Shown: positions 1-8,938, counted from the stretch's first letter. The stretch is DNA of 64,000 nt from Muribaculaceae bacterium (GCA_029060725.1 JAIDTL010000134.1:1-64000); one strand, 5' to 3'. The notes: generated by a model from the sequence alone, not told the origin. Made by a program: numbers and translations.

Positions 1-81
1 CTCCCCGTTGGAACAGTGAAGAGCCGCATCTTCTTCGCACGCAAGAGACTCCGCGAGCAATTAGCTGACTTCGCCTATTGA
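1..81 (+). CDS. ECF-type RNA polymerase sigma factor, C-terminal end (partial)
   Basis: The first 26 codons read LPVGTVKSRIFFARKRLREQ followed by LADFAY and a TGA stop. This is the recognition helix end of sigma-70 region 4 as found in ECF sigma factors, which bind the -35 element. The start lies outside the window, so nothing can be said of its anti-sigma partner or signal. It is separated from the next gene by a convergent terminator. Confidence 0.8.
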   Translation, partial: LPVGTVKSRIFFARKRLREQLADFAY

Positions 82-82
82 G

Positions 83-130
83 CCAACGATTAACTATAAA
101 CGGTCAACGATCAACTATAAATGATCATTG
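83..130. repeat. Degenerate heptamer tandem repeat (AACGATC type)
   Basis: Successive 7-nt units read AACGATT, AACTATA, AACGGTC, AACGATC, AACTATA, AATGATC. The same repeat type occurs at 42572-42620, 48582-48650 (opposite orientation) and 53161-53190, always between genes. Confidence 0.7.
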
Positions 131-370
131 GATGCCCAGAATTTGAAAGACACATTACACTATATACACGACACTATAAACTATAGAAAATTGTGGTGCG
201 AACGCAGTGAGCACATCACAAGCACCACCCTCAAGAAATACATGAAAGACACACACTCCGCCTTAATCGAAATCTGATACTTGGAAAGACACACTGAATG
301 AAATACTGAAAAACACGCAAAGTCCTTAATCTCATTTACAATATACACACCTTAATCAAAAATACTGTGA

Positions 371-416
371 AAAAAAATGCTCCCGCCTTCAATCAGAAAG
401 CGGGAGCATTTTTTGT
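371..416. terminator. Bidirectional intrinsic terminator
   Basis: The stem AATGCTCCCGC pairs with GCGGGAGCATT across a 13-nt loop. An A run precedes it and a T run follows, so it can stop transcription in both directions. It sits between the end of the sigma factor gene and the end of the minus-strand permease gene. Confidence 0.85.
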
Positions 417-466
417 TTCCTTTTGCCAAGGAGGGACGCGCACGGATTGCGCTAACTACACTAATA

Positions 467-1702
467 TTATTTCCTTTTTGCTTCGAAGCCGGCGGCATGG
501 ACGGCGTTGATGATGGCTGCGTGGTCTACGCTGCCGTCTACTGTGGCGAGTCCGGCATGTAGGTCGACTTCTACGGTGTCAACTCCTTCAACGGCTGCGA
601 TGGCTTTCTTTACTGCATTCTGGCAGTGGGGACAGTTCATCCCTGTGATAATGTATTCCTGTGTCATGTCTGTACGTATATTTGTTTTTGGATTATAAAA
701 TCTACGAATAAGTGAATATATCAGCAATCCTGCAAGTATGGCAGAGCAAATCGTAGAGAATGTGCTGAATTCATGATGGCATGCTCCATGCATCGCCGCG
801 TCATGGCCGATGGCAAACCACCGGGCAGGCATCAGATAGTCTATGGCAAGCCCCATGGCCATCGCTCCGACGATGATCGAGCCGAGATAGACTGTAGCTG
901 CCCTTCTCCCCATCTCACGCGAAATAAGCGTAAATGAGGCAAAATTAGCTGCCGGACCTGCCATCAACAGTACGAATGCCGTGCCGGGGGAAAGACCCTT
1001 AAGTATTAGCGAAAGTGCAATTGGTATCGAACCGGTGGCGCATACATACATCGGGACTGCCACTATAAGTGCTATAATCATCGACACTATTGGTTTATTG
1101 CCAAGAATAGCGAAGAAATCAGCGGGGACATAGACTGTAATAAGGGCTGCAATTATGAGTCCCACTGTAAGCCATAGACCGATACTTCCTACAAGATCCA
1201 CGAAACCATAGCGCAATGATGCTATAATCTTTCCTCCAAATGTAGAAGGACGCTCCTCGACAGCATCCGGAGCCACTATACAAGCCTCCGTTCCTTCTGA
1301 ATTTCGTTCCGTGGTGCCAACTGCCGCTCCTCCGAAAACAGCCGTCACCAGAGCCGCTATGGGGCGCATTACGGCAAATGCCGGACCCAACAATGACCAT
1401 GTGGCAGCTATGGAATCCACACCGGTTTGGGGCGTGGAGATAAGGAATGCGGATGAAGCGGCGCGAGACGCTCCATTTCTGCGCATTGCGATAGCAGTGG
1501 GAAGCACACCACAGGAGCAGAGCGGCAGAGGAACGCCGATGAGGGCAGCCTTCACCACTGTTCCTAACGAATTGCCGGAAAGATGCCGGGCGAATGTCTC
1601 TCGCGACACGAAAGCATGCAGCAACCCTGCAATCAGGAATCCCAACAAGATATAGGGCGACATCTCATTGAGCATATACAAAAGGGAGTCAAAAAAATCC
1701 AT
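467..1702 (-). CDS. SO_0444-type Cu/Zn efflux permease with C-terminal HMA domain
   Basis: This 411-residue protein has many membrane segments and the PLCSCGVLP signature of the YraQ/DUF318 permease family near residues 60-68. After a linker containing a His-rich stretch (HDAAMHGACHH) it ends in a 66-residue heavy-metal-associated domain with the GMNCPHC binding motif at residues 354-360. Members of the SO_0444 family with this layout export copper or zinc across the inner membrane. A TAACTTTG -7 box lies about 30 bp upstream of the start. The adjacent AraC-type gene on the same strand also carries a CxxC segment, which points to local metal control (inference). Confidence 0.85.
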   Translation of the reverse strand: MDFFDSLLYMLNEMSPYILLGFLIAGLLHAFVSRETFARHLSGNSLGTVVKAALIGVPLPLCSCGVLPTAIAMRRNGASRAASSAFLISTPQTGVDSIAATWSLLGPAFAVMRPIAALVTAVFGGAAVGTTERNSEGTEACIVAPDAVEERPSTFGGKIIASLRYGFVDLVGSIGLWLTVGLIIAALITVYVPADFFAILGNKPIVSMIIALIVAVPMYVCATGSIPIALSLILKGLSPGTAFVLLMAGPAANFASFTLISREMGRRAATVYLGSIIVGAMAMGLAIDYLMPARWFAIGHDAAMHGACHHEFSTFSTICSAILAGLLIYSLIRRFYNPKTNIRTDMTQEYIITGMNCPHCQNAVKKAIAAVEGVDTVEVDLHAGLATVDGSVDHAAIINAVHAAGFEAKRK

Positions 1703-1732
1703 AGTAACGATGTTCTGTTAATAATTCAGATG

Positions 1733-1740
1733 CAAAGTTA
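1733..1740 (-). promoter_or_regulatory. -7 box for the permease gene
   Basis: CAAAGTTA on the plus strand reads TAACTTTG on the minus strand, a match to the Bacteroidota -7 consensus TAnnTTTG. No TTG is seen at the usual distance upstream, so the promoter may need an activator. Confidence 0.45.
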
Positions 1741-1783
1741 CTACGGATTGCTTTAAAATGCATTATATATTTCTGCCAATCTG

Positions 1784-2338
1784 TTATACTTCCGGAAGAG
1801 GGGTGCGGATGCCTATTTCGCGGAATTGGGTCGGTGTCATGCCTGTGGACTGCTTGAAGCGGGTGCTCAGGTGAGGGACTGAGGAGAACCCGGTCACGTA
1901 GGCTATTTCGCTCAAGGGGAGCTGATCGTCGAGAAGTAATTCCTTGATGCGCTCTATGCGTAGGGCTGTGAAATAATTTTCTATGGTGCGCCCTTCTACA
2001 GAGGCAAAAATGCGCGACAAGTTGCGGAAAGACATGTGAATGGAGTCTTGAAGGGCTTTTGCGATATCAGTCCTAACTCCTTCTCCATCACGTGACAGCT
2101 CCATCAGCTTGGTCTTAATTTCAGCGACAATCACCTCTTCACGAGACCGTATCACCTCGAATCCCTCCTTGCGCAATTCTGCATCAAGGTGGTCAATCAC
2201 TACATCTTGTGGATTACCCTCCACCGTCACAGACCCCAACTCGACTCCGAGCAGGTTCAGTTCAGGTATTCGGGAAGTGACCTCAGCCACTTTCGCCACA
2301 CAATGGCGACAAACCATATTCTTAATCCTTATTTTCAT
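1784..2338 (-). CDS. AraC-family regulator with N-terminal HMA-like metal-binding segment
   Basis: The 184-residue protein begins with an HMA-like beta-alpha segment holding CRHC (Cys10 and Cys13) and ends in an AraC-type double helix-turn-helix (about residues 80-175, with LPLSEIAYVTGFSSVPHLST and RFKQSTGMTPTQFR). It therefore looks like a small metal-sensing DNA-binding protein, probably controlling the permease gene just downstream on the same strand (inference from context). It is much shorter than classical AraC proteins, which carry a sugar-binding cupin. The N-terminal segment lacks other HMA hallmarks, so metal binding is not certain. Confidence 0.8.
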   Translation of the reverse strand: MKIRIKNMVCRHCVAKVAEVTSRIPELNLLGVELGSVTVEGNPQDVVIDHLDAELRKEGFEVIRSREEVIVAEIKTKLMELSRDGEGVRTDIAKALQDSIHMSFRNLSRIFASVEGRTIENYFTALRIERIKELLLDDQLPLSEIAYVTGFSSVPHLSTRFKQSTGMTPTQFREIGIRTPLPEV

Positions 2339-2389
2339 TTAAGTTTCGCAGGCTCAGCTTAAGGGTGATGGGTTATAGGGGAATAACAA

Positions 2390-3580
2390 TTATTTAAATA
2401 GCTGGGGAAGGAATTCTGTGAGGTATATTCGCCAGTTTTTCCAAATATGACCATCCGAGCTTTCACGATATGTGTACTTATAACCCTTTTCATCGAGCAT
2501 CTTACGGTATTCCTTGTTGGTATCATAAAGGAAGTCCTTGTCGCCAATTGCAATCCAATATAATTTTGGAGCATTAGCAAACTGAGTGGCAAGTTTCTGA
2601 TCTAAATTGTCGTAGATTGGAGATGTAGAGCCTTCGCGTGGGAGTATTGCCGCAGAAAAGAGACCTATATAATCAAACATATCAGGATATTCCTTGGAGA
2701 TATGTAGGGAATGGAAACCACCCATTGAAAGACCCGCGATAGCGCGATGCTGTTTGTCGGCGATGGTACGATAGTTTGTATCGACATACTTCACCACATC
2801 GGGGAAATGCTGTTCAAACGTGCCGTCCATTGTCTTCGGAAGCTGGGTTGTAGGCTGAATAAAACCAAGACTTGTCTCGCCCGGAGCACCCTCCATGTCA
2901 ACATTGCCGTTTGTCATCACCACAATCATTGGCTCTGCCTCGCCTCGTGCTATCATGTTGTCCAGGATCTGCGTTGCGCGCCCAAGTTCCGACCAGGCAT
3001 TTTCGTCGCCACCCATTCCGTGGAGCAGGTAGAACACCGGATATCGCTTGTCGCCTTTCTCATACCCCGGCGGAGTATAGATAGTCATACGTCGGTTCAT
3101 TCCGAGCGTAGAACTGTCATACCAGACTTTTGAGACAGTACCATGAGGAACGTCATTGACCTTGAAATAGTCTGCGTAGTCACCTCCGACAAGGAACACG
3201 TTTGTGATAGTCGATATATCACGTAGCTGAAACACATTGGATGGATCCTGCATTTTCTGTCCGTCGACCACGAATGAATAAGAGTAAAGTTCAGGCGAAA
3301 GGACCTCGCTTGTAAATTCCCATACTCCACCCGCATTCTTCACAAGATCAGCTATCCCGGGAACATCTGCCTTTCCCTGAGGGGTATCTATCTGCATAGT
3401 AGGAAGAAAATCACCTGTCACCTGCACCTTTTCAGCATTCGGTGCATACATTCTGAAAGTAACCGTTTTGTCAGGATGGACTTCAGGAGATATGGTCTGA
3501 GAAAACCCCCAGAGCGCCTGCTGAGCTTTGCAGCCCAGTGCCACAAGCATGATAACTGTAATTAATAATATTTTTTTCAT
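2390..3580 (-). CDS. Secreted CE1-type esterase (alpha/beta hydrolase)
   Basis: Start chosen at the ATG (3578-3580) that gives a clean lipoprotein-type signal (MKKILLITVIMLVALGC); longer upstream reading adds an unlikely leader. Residues about 35-135 form an early-set/CBM48-like N-terminal domain (FRMYAPNAEKVQVTGDF). The alpha/beta hydrolase domain carries the nucleophile Ser285 in GLSMGG and a C-terminal DGH that supplies the histidine. CE1 enzymes of this layout remove acyl or feruloyl groups from plant polysaccharides; the substrate here is unknown. The protein is probably anchored in the outer membrane or periplasm. Confidence 0.85.
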   Translation of the reverse strand: MKKILLITVIMLVALGCKAQQALWGFSQTISPEVHPDKTVTFRMYAPNAEKVQVTGDFLPTMQIDTPQGKADVPGIADLVKNAGGVWEFTSEVLSPELYSYSFVVDGQKMQDPSNVFQLRDISTITNVFLVGGDYADYFKVNDVPHGTVSKVWYDSSTLGMNRRMTIYTPPGYEKGDKRYPVFYLLHGMGGDENAWSELGRATQILDNMIARGEAEPMIVVMTNGNVDMEGAPGETSLGFIQPTTQLPKTMDGTFEQHFPDVVKYVDTNYRTIADKQHRAIAGLSMGGFHSLHISKEYPDMFDYIGLFSAAILPREGSTSPIYDNLDQKLATQFANAPKLYWIAIGDKDFLYDTNKEYRKMLDEKGYKYTYRESSDGHIWKNWRIYLTEFLPQLFK

Positions 3581-3676
3581 GATATAAGGAATTTTACGCA
3601 TTATACGTGTTCTAATATTGACAACAATTTTTATTATTAAAATATACATAACTTAGATAAAAATTTACACGCAATA

Positions 3677-4441
3677 ATGGAAACCACTGAAAAAGAAACC
3701 ATCATAACTCGCAAATACTATCTATCGGCTGCGGAATGCAACGCGCAGCAGGAAATGTCACTCCCTCTGCTGGCACAGAAACTCATCGACGTGGCAACCG
3801 AACACGCCAATATCCTTGAAATCGGAAATCCATCGATGCCTTCTCCCGACATGGGATGGGTACTCTCCAGACTTACAGTGGAGATGGACCGCTACCCTCG
3901 CGAAAACACCGACTACAGCATAACCACATGGGTCGAGGACTGGAACCGCCATTTCTCGCGCCGTGCTTTCTCCATATCTGACGCAGACGGCAATATCTTA
4001 GGCTATGCCCGCTCCATCTGGATGGTTCTCAACACCTCAGATCGTAGCAACGCCGGACTATCAGGACTCAACTTCAACCCTGAATGGATATCCGATATCG
4101 AATGTCCCATTCCGATGCAGGAGAAGCATGTACGCATCGAGCCTGACGGCAACGAATCCGTATACCGCTTCAAATACTGCGACATCGACTTCTACCGCCA
4201 CGTCAACACTGTACGTTACATAGACCTGCTTCTCAACCAGTTTGATATGCAGACCTACGACGCTAATATCGTCAACCGTCTTGAACTCTCCTTCCTCCAC
4301 GAGGCATCATACGGCATGGAAATCAGGATAATGAAGCAGACTTCCGACACCAATCTCCTTCTCCATCGACTCTACCTCGAGAAGTCAGACGCCACACAAC
4401 CGATTCTCTATTCTCGCCTACGCTTCGCTCCTCGTCAATAG
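3677..4441 (+). CDS. Acyl-ACP thioesterase
   Basis: The 254-residue protein matches the FatA/FatB-like acyl-ACP thioesterase family (PF01643), a double hot-dog fold. N-terminal features are the DMGWVLSRL and ITTWVEDW strands; the second half repeats the fold from about residue 150 (YCDIDFYRHVNTVRYID). The enzyme releases free fatty acids from acyl carrier protein in the cytoplasm. It stands alone, divergent from the esterase gene. Confidence 0.88.
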   Translation: METTEKETIITRKYYLSAAECNAQQEMSLPLLAQKLIDVATEHANILEIGNPSMPSPDMGWVLSRLTVEMDRYPRENTDYSITTWVEDWNRHFSRRAFSISDADGNILGYARSIWMVLNTSDRSNAGLSGLNFNPEWISDIECPIPMQEKHVRIEPDGNESVYRFKYCDIDFYRHVNTVRYIDLLLNQFDMQTYDANIVNRLELSFLHEASYGMEIRIMKQTSDTNLLLHRLYLEKSDATQPILYSRLRFAPRQ

Positions 4442-4467
4442 GTATTGGAAATTTCTCATTATTTCAG

Positions 4468-4498
4468 TTGCATAGCCGACATAAAAGCATTATCTTTG
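4468..4498 (+). promoter_or_regulatory. Bacteroidota promoter for the AAA/PD-(D/E)XK gene
   Basis: TTG at 4468-4470 and TATCTTTG at 4491-4498 are separated by 20 bp, the -33/-7 layout of Bacteroidota. The expected start of transcription leaves a leader of only about 10 nt before the ATG at 4515. Confidence 0.75.
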
Positions 4499-4514
4499 CA
4501 AGAAAATGTGAATA

Positions 4515-6077
4515 ATGGAAGAGACGAAAGTTAGATATCCGATAGGACAGCAGGATTTCAAGATCTTGCGCGAACGCGGTCTGCTGTATATTGACAAGAC
4601 AGAATATATAAGAAAGATTGTCGATGACGGCGGTCAGTACTTCTTTCTTGCCCGTCCTCGCCGATTCGGAAAGAGCCTCTTCTTGTCCACGCTCCGGTAT
4701 TTTTTCGAAGGCAAGCGAGAGCTTTTCAAGGGCCTTTACATAGACTCAACCGACTGGGACTGGGAGCCATATCCGGTGCTCCGGCTTGACCTGAATACCG
4801 ACAGATACGCCGAGCAAGGTAAGCTCGACGGTGTGCTTGACAGGCTTTTCCGAGGATGGGAGGAAAAATATGGGATTGAAGTCAAGGATGAAGATTACTC
4901 ACAAAGATTCAGTACCATCATTGAGTCTGCACATAAGATTACAGGCAGACAGGTGGTGATACTCGTCGACGAATACGACAAGCCTCTGGTAGGAAATCTT
5001 GACAAAGACGCAAATTTCGAGCACTACCGCGCGAAACTGGCATCGGTATACTCCAACTTCAAGAGCTCTGCAGAACACATACGCCTCGTATTCCTGACAG
5101 GTGTGAGCCGCTTCAGCAAGCTCAGCGTATTCTCAGACCTCAACAATCTGAAAGACATAACTTTCGCAGACAATTTCGCAGATATATGCGGAATCACAGA
5201 AAAGGAACTTCTCGATAACTTCCATACCGGCATAGAACGCCTCGCTGAAGAATACGAAGAGTCGTATGCGGACATGTGCCAAAGGCTTAAGAAGAACTAC
5301 GACGGATATCGGTTCGCGAAAAAAGGGAGCGAAATCTACAATCCATGGTCTGTACTCAATGCCATGTCTGAATCAAGGATAGGAGACTTCTGGAATGCCA
5401 CAGGAGCAGCTACCGTCATAGCAAAGGCTCTATACGGCGCGGATGTCAATGTTGAAAAAATTCTAAATGCAAAATGGAAGCTCAACCGTCTATCCGGACT
5501 TGACCTGCGCAACGCCGATCCTACAGCCTTGCTTTACCAGACCGGCTACCTGACCATATCCAGCTATGACACCAAAACTGACACAGTACGTCTGAAAGTA
5601 CCGAACAACGAAGTCAGAGAAGGGCTTTTCTCCGATTTGCTGCAGTTTTACGTGAAGATGAAAAGAGGGACATCCGAAAGTGTGGTCCGCGATGTAATCG
5701 ATGCCATTGAAGAGGGCAAACCTGAGGAAATGATGAAGAGCCTCGACGCTTATTTCGCCGGAGTGCCATACGATCTAAAGATGGACAACGAGAATAACTT
5801 CCACAACGCATTCTACATACTTATGACCCTGATAGGCATCGACACCAAGGCAGAGGCGCATACATCAGACGGAAGTATAGACTTGCTTATCGAAACCCCC
5901 GGTTTCATCTATGTCATAGAACTGAAATACGACGGAACGCCCGAACAGGCTCTACACCAGATCTACGAGAAGCAGTATGTCCGGAAGTTTGCTACAGATA
6001 GCCGCAAGCTCTTCAAAATCGGAGTCAATTTCTCCTCTCAGACACGCCGAATCGAAGGCTGGAAGATTGAATCATGA
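4515..6077 (+). CDS. AAA-ATPase-like protein with PD-(D/E)XK nuclease-like domain
   Basis: The N-terminal AAA-ATPase-like domain of this 520-residue protein has a P-loop variant PRRFGKSLF (residues 48-56) and a Walker B motif VVILVDEYDKP near residue 155. The C-terminal domain has the PD-(D/E)XK core: DGSIDLLIE, then VIELKYDG, then a Gln-containing helix (about 450-500). Such proteins (PF09820 plus PF08011/DUF1703) occur in many copies in Bacteroidales genomes; their role is unknown, with mobile-element or defence roles suggested. A truncated copy of the same family is at 34251-34343. Confidence 0.85.
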   Translation: MEETKVRYPIGQQDFKILRERGLLYIDKTEYIRKIVDDGGQYFFLARPRRFGKSLFLSTLRYFFEGKRELFKGLYIDSTDWDWEPYPVLRLDLNTDRYAEQGKLDGVLDRLFRGWEEKYGIEVKDEDYSQRFSTIIESAHKITGRQVVILVDEYDKPLVGNLDKDANFEHYRAKLASVYSNFKSSAEHIRLVFLTGVSRFSKLSVFSDLNNLKDITFADNFADICGITEKELLDNFHTGIERLAEEYEESYADMCQRLKKNYDGYRFAKKGSEIYNPWSVLNAMSESRIGDFWNATGAATVIAKALYGADVNVEKILNAKWKLNRLSGLDLRNADPTALLYQTGYLTISSYDTKTDTVRLKVPNNEVREGLFSDLLQFYVKMKRGTSESVVRDVIDAIEEGKPEEMMKSLDAYFAGVPYDLKMDNENNFHNAFYILMTLIGIDTKAEAHTSDGSIDLLIETPGFIYVIELKYDGTPEQALHQIYEKQYVRKFATDSRKLFKIGVNFSSQTRRIEGWKIES

Positions 6078-6108
6078 TTCATTGAAAGGGACATGTCCCT
6101 GATGCCAA

Positions 6109-6414
6109 CTATTGGTAGCCTAATCCATGTAGTCCGTCATAGGCCCATTTAAAGATTACTATCGCTATCGAAAATAATGTTACGCCAACTATTGCCATCA
6201 GCAGAGATTGCTTTCTATAGCCTGCCTTATACATCCAGAAACAAAAATACAGCACAACCGCCAACAAAATAGATAATGATACGTATTTTATAAAGAAATA
6301 CGAGAATGGCAACCAGTCGGTTACATAAAGGGCCATGACGCCACAAAACATTACCACGTACATCACCTTACGATATGGCAGATGGATTGAAGATATTATA
6401 TCACGAAGTTTCAT
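6109..6414 (-). CDS. Small membrane protein of unknown function
   Basis: 101 residues with three predicted membrane helices (about 17-35, 40-62, 73-92). Not recognised. It follows another small membrane protein gene by 17 bp and probably shares its transcript from the promoter at 6740-6770. Confidence 0.6.
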   Translation of the reverse strand: MKLRDIISSIHLPYRKVMYVVMFCGVMALYVTDWLPFSYFFIKYVSLSILLAVVLYFCFWMYKAGYRKQSLLMAIVGVTLFSIAIVIFKWAYDGLHGLGYQ

Positions 6415-6431
6415 AAGTAATTTGTATTATG

Positions 6432-6716
6432 TCAGGTTATTTTGAAGTAGAACATATTGTCAGCCAGCGCCACCGCAAAGATTATTCCGATTTTTAGCAA
6501 GGCAAGTATATAATATCCACCCTTGAAATAGCGGTATATCAGATGGACAGTGCATGTCAAAAAACAAGCCTGTATGATTACGTTTAGTATCAAGGGGAGC
6601 TGCAGACACAGTCCTGCCAGTACCAAAACGAAGAGTCCCATCGAATACCGGTCCCTGTCGACAACGGCATCATTACGCTTCGACCACTCTTCAATATTCT
6701 TTAACCATTCCTTCAT
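6432..6716 (-). CDS. Small membrane protein of unknown function
   Basis: 94 residues, a charged N terminus (EEWSKRNDAVVDRDR) followed by two to three hydrophobic helices. Not recognised. It is the first gene of a two-gene minus-strand unit with a good promoter 24 bp upstream. Confidence 0.6.
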   Translation of the reverse strand: MKEWLKNIEEWSKRNDAVVDRDRYSMGLFVLVLAGLCLQLPLILNVIIQACFLTCTVHLIYRYFKGGYYILALLKIGIIFAVALADNMFYFKIT

Positions 6717-6739
6717 AACCGTTGATTTAAAAATTTTGA

Positions 6740-6770
6740 CAAAGTTACAGAATCGGCTCTATACCAACAA
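6740..6770 (-). promoter_or_regulatory. Bacteroidota promoter for the small membrane protein pair
   Basis: On the minus strand TTG (6768-6770) and TAACTTTG (6740-6747) are 20 bp apart, upstream of the ATG at 6716. Confidence 0.7.
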
Positions 6771-6821
6771 ATTTCTGAGTTTAGTTTTAGTTTAGAAAGA
6801 AAAGTAAGTCCTCCAATACAT

Positions 6822-7358
6822 TCATAATAACCTAATTAGCTCATCAACAGCATTAGCGTCCAAATCCTGGTCAAAAAACTTCTTTCCCATATCCTTTCTC
6901 CTGAAAGTAATAGTAGATTTTGACCTCCCCACCAATATGGCGATGTTAGCAGGACTTACTCCACACTTTATCAGCAAAGTCATATTTAAGTCTGACGGCT
7001 TCAGATCTCCTCCGGAGAGGACATACAGATTACTCTTGAACTTCGGACTGCTCTGCAATATGGTTTTCTCAAGTTCATCCCATATCGGGTTTGATTCGTT
7101 TATGATTACACCGTCGCGTATATTCCGCTGTATGGCTTCGTAGGCTTCGGACTCAAGTATTGCTGATGGTATTGGATTCTTAGAGTCAGAAGCAGACGAC
7201 ATCAGTGCCTGCTGTAACATTAATCGGTTGCCTCCTGTCTCGACAGCCGATACAGCAGGAGTTCCATCATTGCGGAAGAAATACATCACCGTCACGGCAA
7301 GAGCACCTGCCGCAATGAGTATCCCTAAGATCCACCTCATCATCTCGAGTTCCGTCAT
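6822..7358 (-). CDS. Membrane-anchored protein with C-terminal HTH-like domain
   Basis: 178 residues. One N-terminal membrane helix (about 7-27) is followed by a linker and a C-terminal region (LLIKCGVSPANIAILVGRSK, then RKDMGKKFF) that resembles the LuxR/sigma-4-like helix-turn-helix found at the end of Bacteroidota TPR regulators such as the one at 27004-28737. It looks like a truncated relative lacking the TPR part. DNA binding is inferred. A -7 box (minus-strand TAACTTTG at 7384-7391) lies 25 bp upstream. Confidence 0.65.
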   Translation of the reverse strand: MTELEMMRWILGILIAAGALAVTVMYFFRNDGTPAVSAVETGGNRLMLQQALMSSASDSKNPIPSAILESEAYEAIQRNIRDGVIINESNPIWDELEKTILQSSPKFKSNLYVLSGGDLKPSDLNMTLLIKCGVSPANIAILVGRSKSTITFRRKDMGKKFFDQDLDANAVDELIRLL

Positions 7359-7412
7359 ATCTGTATGTAAATGTATTTAATCACAAAGTTACAAAGATAT
7401 TTTCAATATTCA

Positions 7413-7443
7413 TTGCATACCTCGCGGTTTTTTTGTAATTTTG
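7413..7443 (+). promoter_or_regulatory. Promoter of the MATE exporter transcript
   Basis: TTG (7413-7415), 20-bp spacer, TAATTTTG (7436-7443). Transcription would begin near 7450 and give a leader of about 140 nt. Confidence 0.75.
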
Positions 7444-7449
7444 CACTAC

Positions 7450-7545
7450 TCATCAGAGGGTCCGTAATCGGAATTACAGCGACTGGATAAGATGTCGGGT
7501 GCGCCCGGTAAGCAACTTATCCAGTCGTTGTATTCTTTTAAATGT
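7450..7545 (+). promoter_or_regulatory. Structured 5' leader upstream of the MATE exporter
   Basis: Two nested helices are visible. The small hairpin GTAAT-CGGA-ATTAC is at 7464-7477. A long arm pairs GCGACTGGATAAG with CTTATCCAGTCGT (outer limits about 7479-7530) and encloses a second stem CGGG-TGCG-CCCG. There is no clear U tract after it. It may be an attenuator or a ligand-binding leader; I do not recognise a known riboswitch class. Confidence 0.5.
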
Positions 7546-7550
7546 GCGGA

Positions 7551-7583
7551 ATTATGCATTATGAATTATGCATTATAAATTAA
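7551..7583. repeat. Dispersed AT-rich palindromic repeat (TTATGCATTATGAA type)
   Basis: Overlapping copies of ATTATGCATTATGAA-type palindromes directly precede the MATE start. A matching element lies at 20526-20566. Confidence 0.5.
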
Positions 7584-7588
7584 AACGT

Positions 7589-8908
7589 ATGGCATCCACC
7601 GGTCTCGACTACGCAAACGGAAGAATTCCACTCCTCTTCCGAAAGATATTCTTCCCGACCCTACTGGGAATGATCTTCAACGCCCTCATCACCATCGTCG
7701 ACGGCATATTCGTCGGAAACGGTGTAGGACCCGACGGCATTGCCGCTGTAAACATCATAGCACCTCTCTACATGGTGGCAACAGGTATAGGTCTCATGCT
7801 CGGCATAGGAGCCTCCGTCCTCGCAGGAATGGCATTGGCAGAAAATGCCCGACAGAAGGCATGCGCCGTAGTATCACAAGCTTTCCTGACAGGCTCATGC
7901 ATCATGGCCCTGATAGTGGCGGTGACGCTCATCTTCCCCACTTCCATAGCAAGACTACTCGGCAGCTCCGACCATCTCATGCCCCTCGCCATCGACTATC
8001 TCTGCTGGCTAATGCCAGGCATCCTCTTCCTTGTCTGGAGCTGCATAGGAATGATGACAATACGCCTTGACGGCTCTCCCAACTACGCAATGATGATCAA
8101 TATTGTTCCTGCTGTCCTGAACATAATCGGCGACTATGTATTGATATTCCCATGCGGAATGGGTGTCAAAGGGGCGGCTATCGCCACAGCCGGAAGCATT
8201 GCTGTCGGCGGCCTTATGGCTATCGCCTATTTCCATAAGCCGTATGTAATAAGATTGGTGGCAGATTTCACTGATTTCCGCAAAAATATCATGAAGACAA
8301 TGGCTGTAGGCTCGGCATCCTTCATCACAGAGATAGCCATGTCTGTCATGATGCTGACCGGCAACTTCATATTCATGAAGTATTTCGGCGATGCGGGAGT
8401 TGCCGCCTACAGCATCGCCTGCTACCTCTTCCCTCTCATGTTTATGATGAGCAATGCCGTGGCGCAATCCGCACAACCTATCATAAGCTATAACTTCGGC
8501 AACCATGCGTCAAAACGGGTCACAGAAGCATTCCGCCTTAGTCTACGCGTAGCACTTCTATGTGGTGCTATTGTGACAGTCAGCATATTCTTCCTTTCCG
8601 GAGAAATTGTAAGCCTCTTCATTCCAGTAGACTCGGAAGCTGGCACGCTGGCTACAAGAGGCCTACCCATATACTCCTTCTGCGCAATATTCTTCGCCCT
8701 TAATATTGCCTATATAGGCTACTATCAGAGCATGGGAAAGGCAGCGAGGGCTATGACCTATACCCTTCTGCGTGGTGTAATCTTGCTGATCCCACTATTC
8801 TTCCTCCTCCCCTCTATCTTCCCTGCATGGGGAATGTGGGCGGCCATCCCCGCCTCCGAACTCTGCACCTTTCTCATCATTCTTGCAAGCAGATTTATGA
8901 CCAGATAA
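7589..8908 (+). CDS. MATE family efflux transporter
   Basis: About 439 residues with twelve membrane helices arranged as two MatE halves (PF01554). The N-terminal half has GMIFNALITIVDGIFVG, the second half begins near residue 225 (GSASFITEIAMSVMMLTG). Such proteins export cationic drugs or metabolites by Na+ or H+ antiport in the inner membrane. Start chosen at the ATG of MASTGLDYANG because the seven codons before it lie in a dispersed repeat; an ATG at 7568 is the alternative. It has its own promoter and a structured leader. Confidence 0.88.
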   Translation: MASTGLDYANGRIPLLFRKIFFPTLLGMIFNALITIVDGIFVGNGVGPDGIAAVNIIAPLYMVATGIGLMLGIGASVLAGMALAENARQKACAVVSQAFLTGSCIMALIVAVTLIFPTSIARLLGSSDHLMPLAIDYLCWLMPGILFLVWSCIGMMTIRLDGSPNYAMMINIVPAVLNIIGDYVLIFPCGMGVKGAAIATAGSIAVGGLMAIAYFHKPYVIRLVADFTDFRKNIMKTMAVGSASFITEIAMSVMMLTGNFIFMKYFGDAGVAAYSIACYLFPLMFMMSNAVAQSAQPIISYNFGNHASKRVTEAFRLSLRVALLCGAIVTVSIFFLSGEIVSLFIPVDSEAGTLATRGLPIYSFCAIFFALNIAYIGYYQSMGKAARAMTYTLLRGVILLIPLFFLLPSIFPAWGMWAAIPASELCTFLIILASRFMTR

Positions 8909-8938
8909 TTCTTTGTAGGATAATAAATCAAAGACTAA

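Larger units (their letters stand above)
82..466. other. Intergenic region without a gene
   Basis: This 385-bp stretch between the sigma factor and the convergent permease gene holds a heptamer-type tandem repeat (83-130), three scattered copies of the string GAAAGACACA, and the bidirectional terminator at 371-416. No open frame with coding character is seen. Confidence 0.6.

Noticed and set aside
7450..7545. A tRNA or known riboswitch
   Set aside because: No cloverleaf, T-loop motif or known riboswitch core is visible; only a generic long hairpin is supported.
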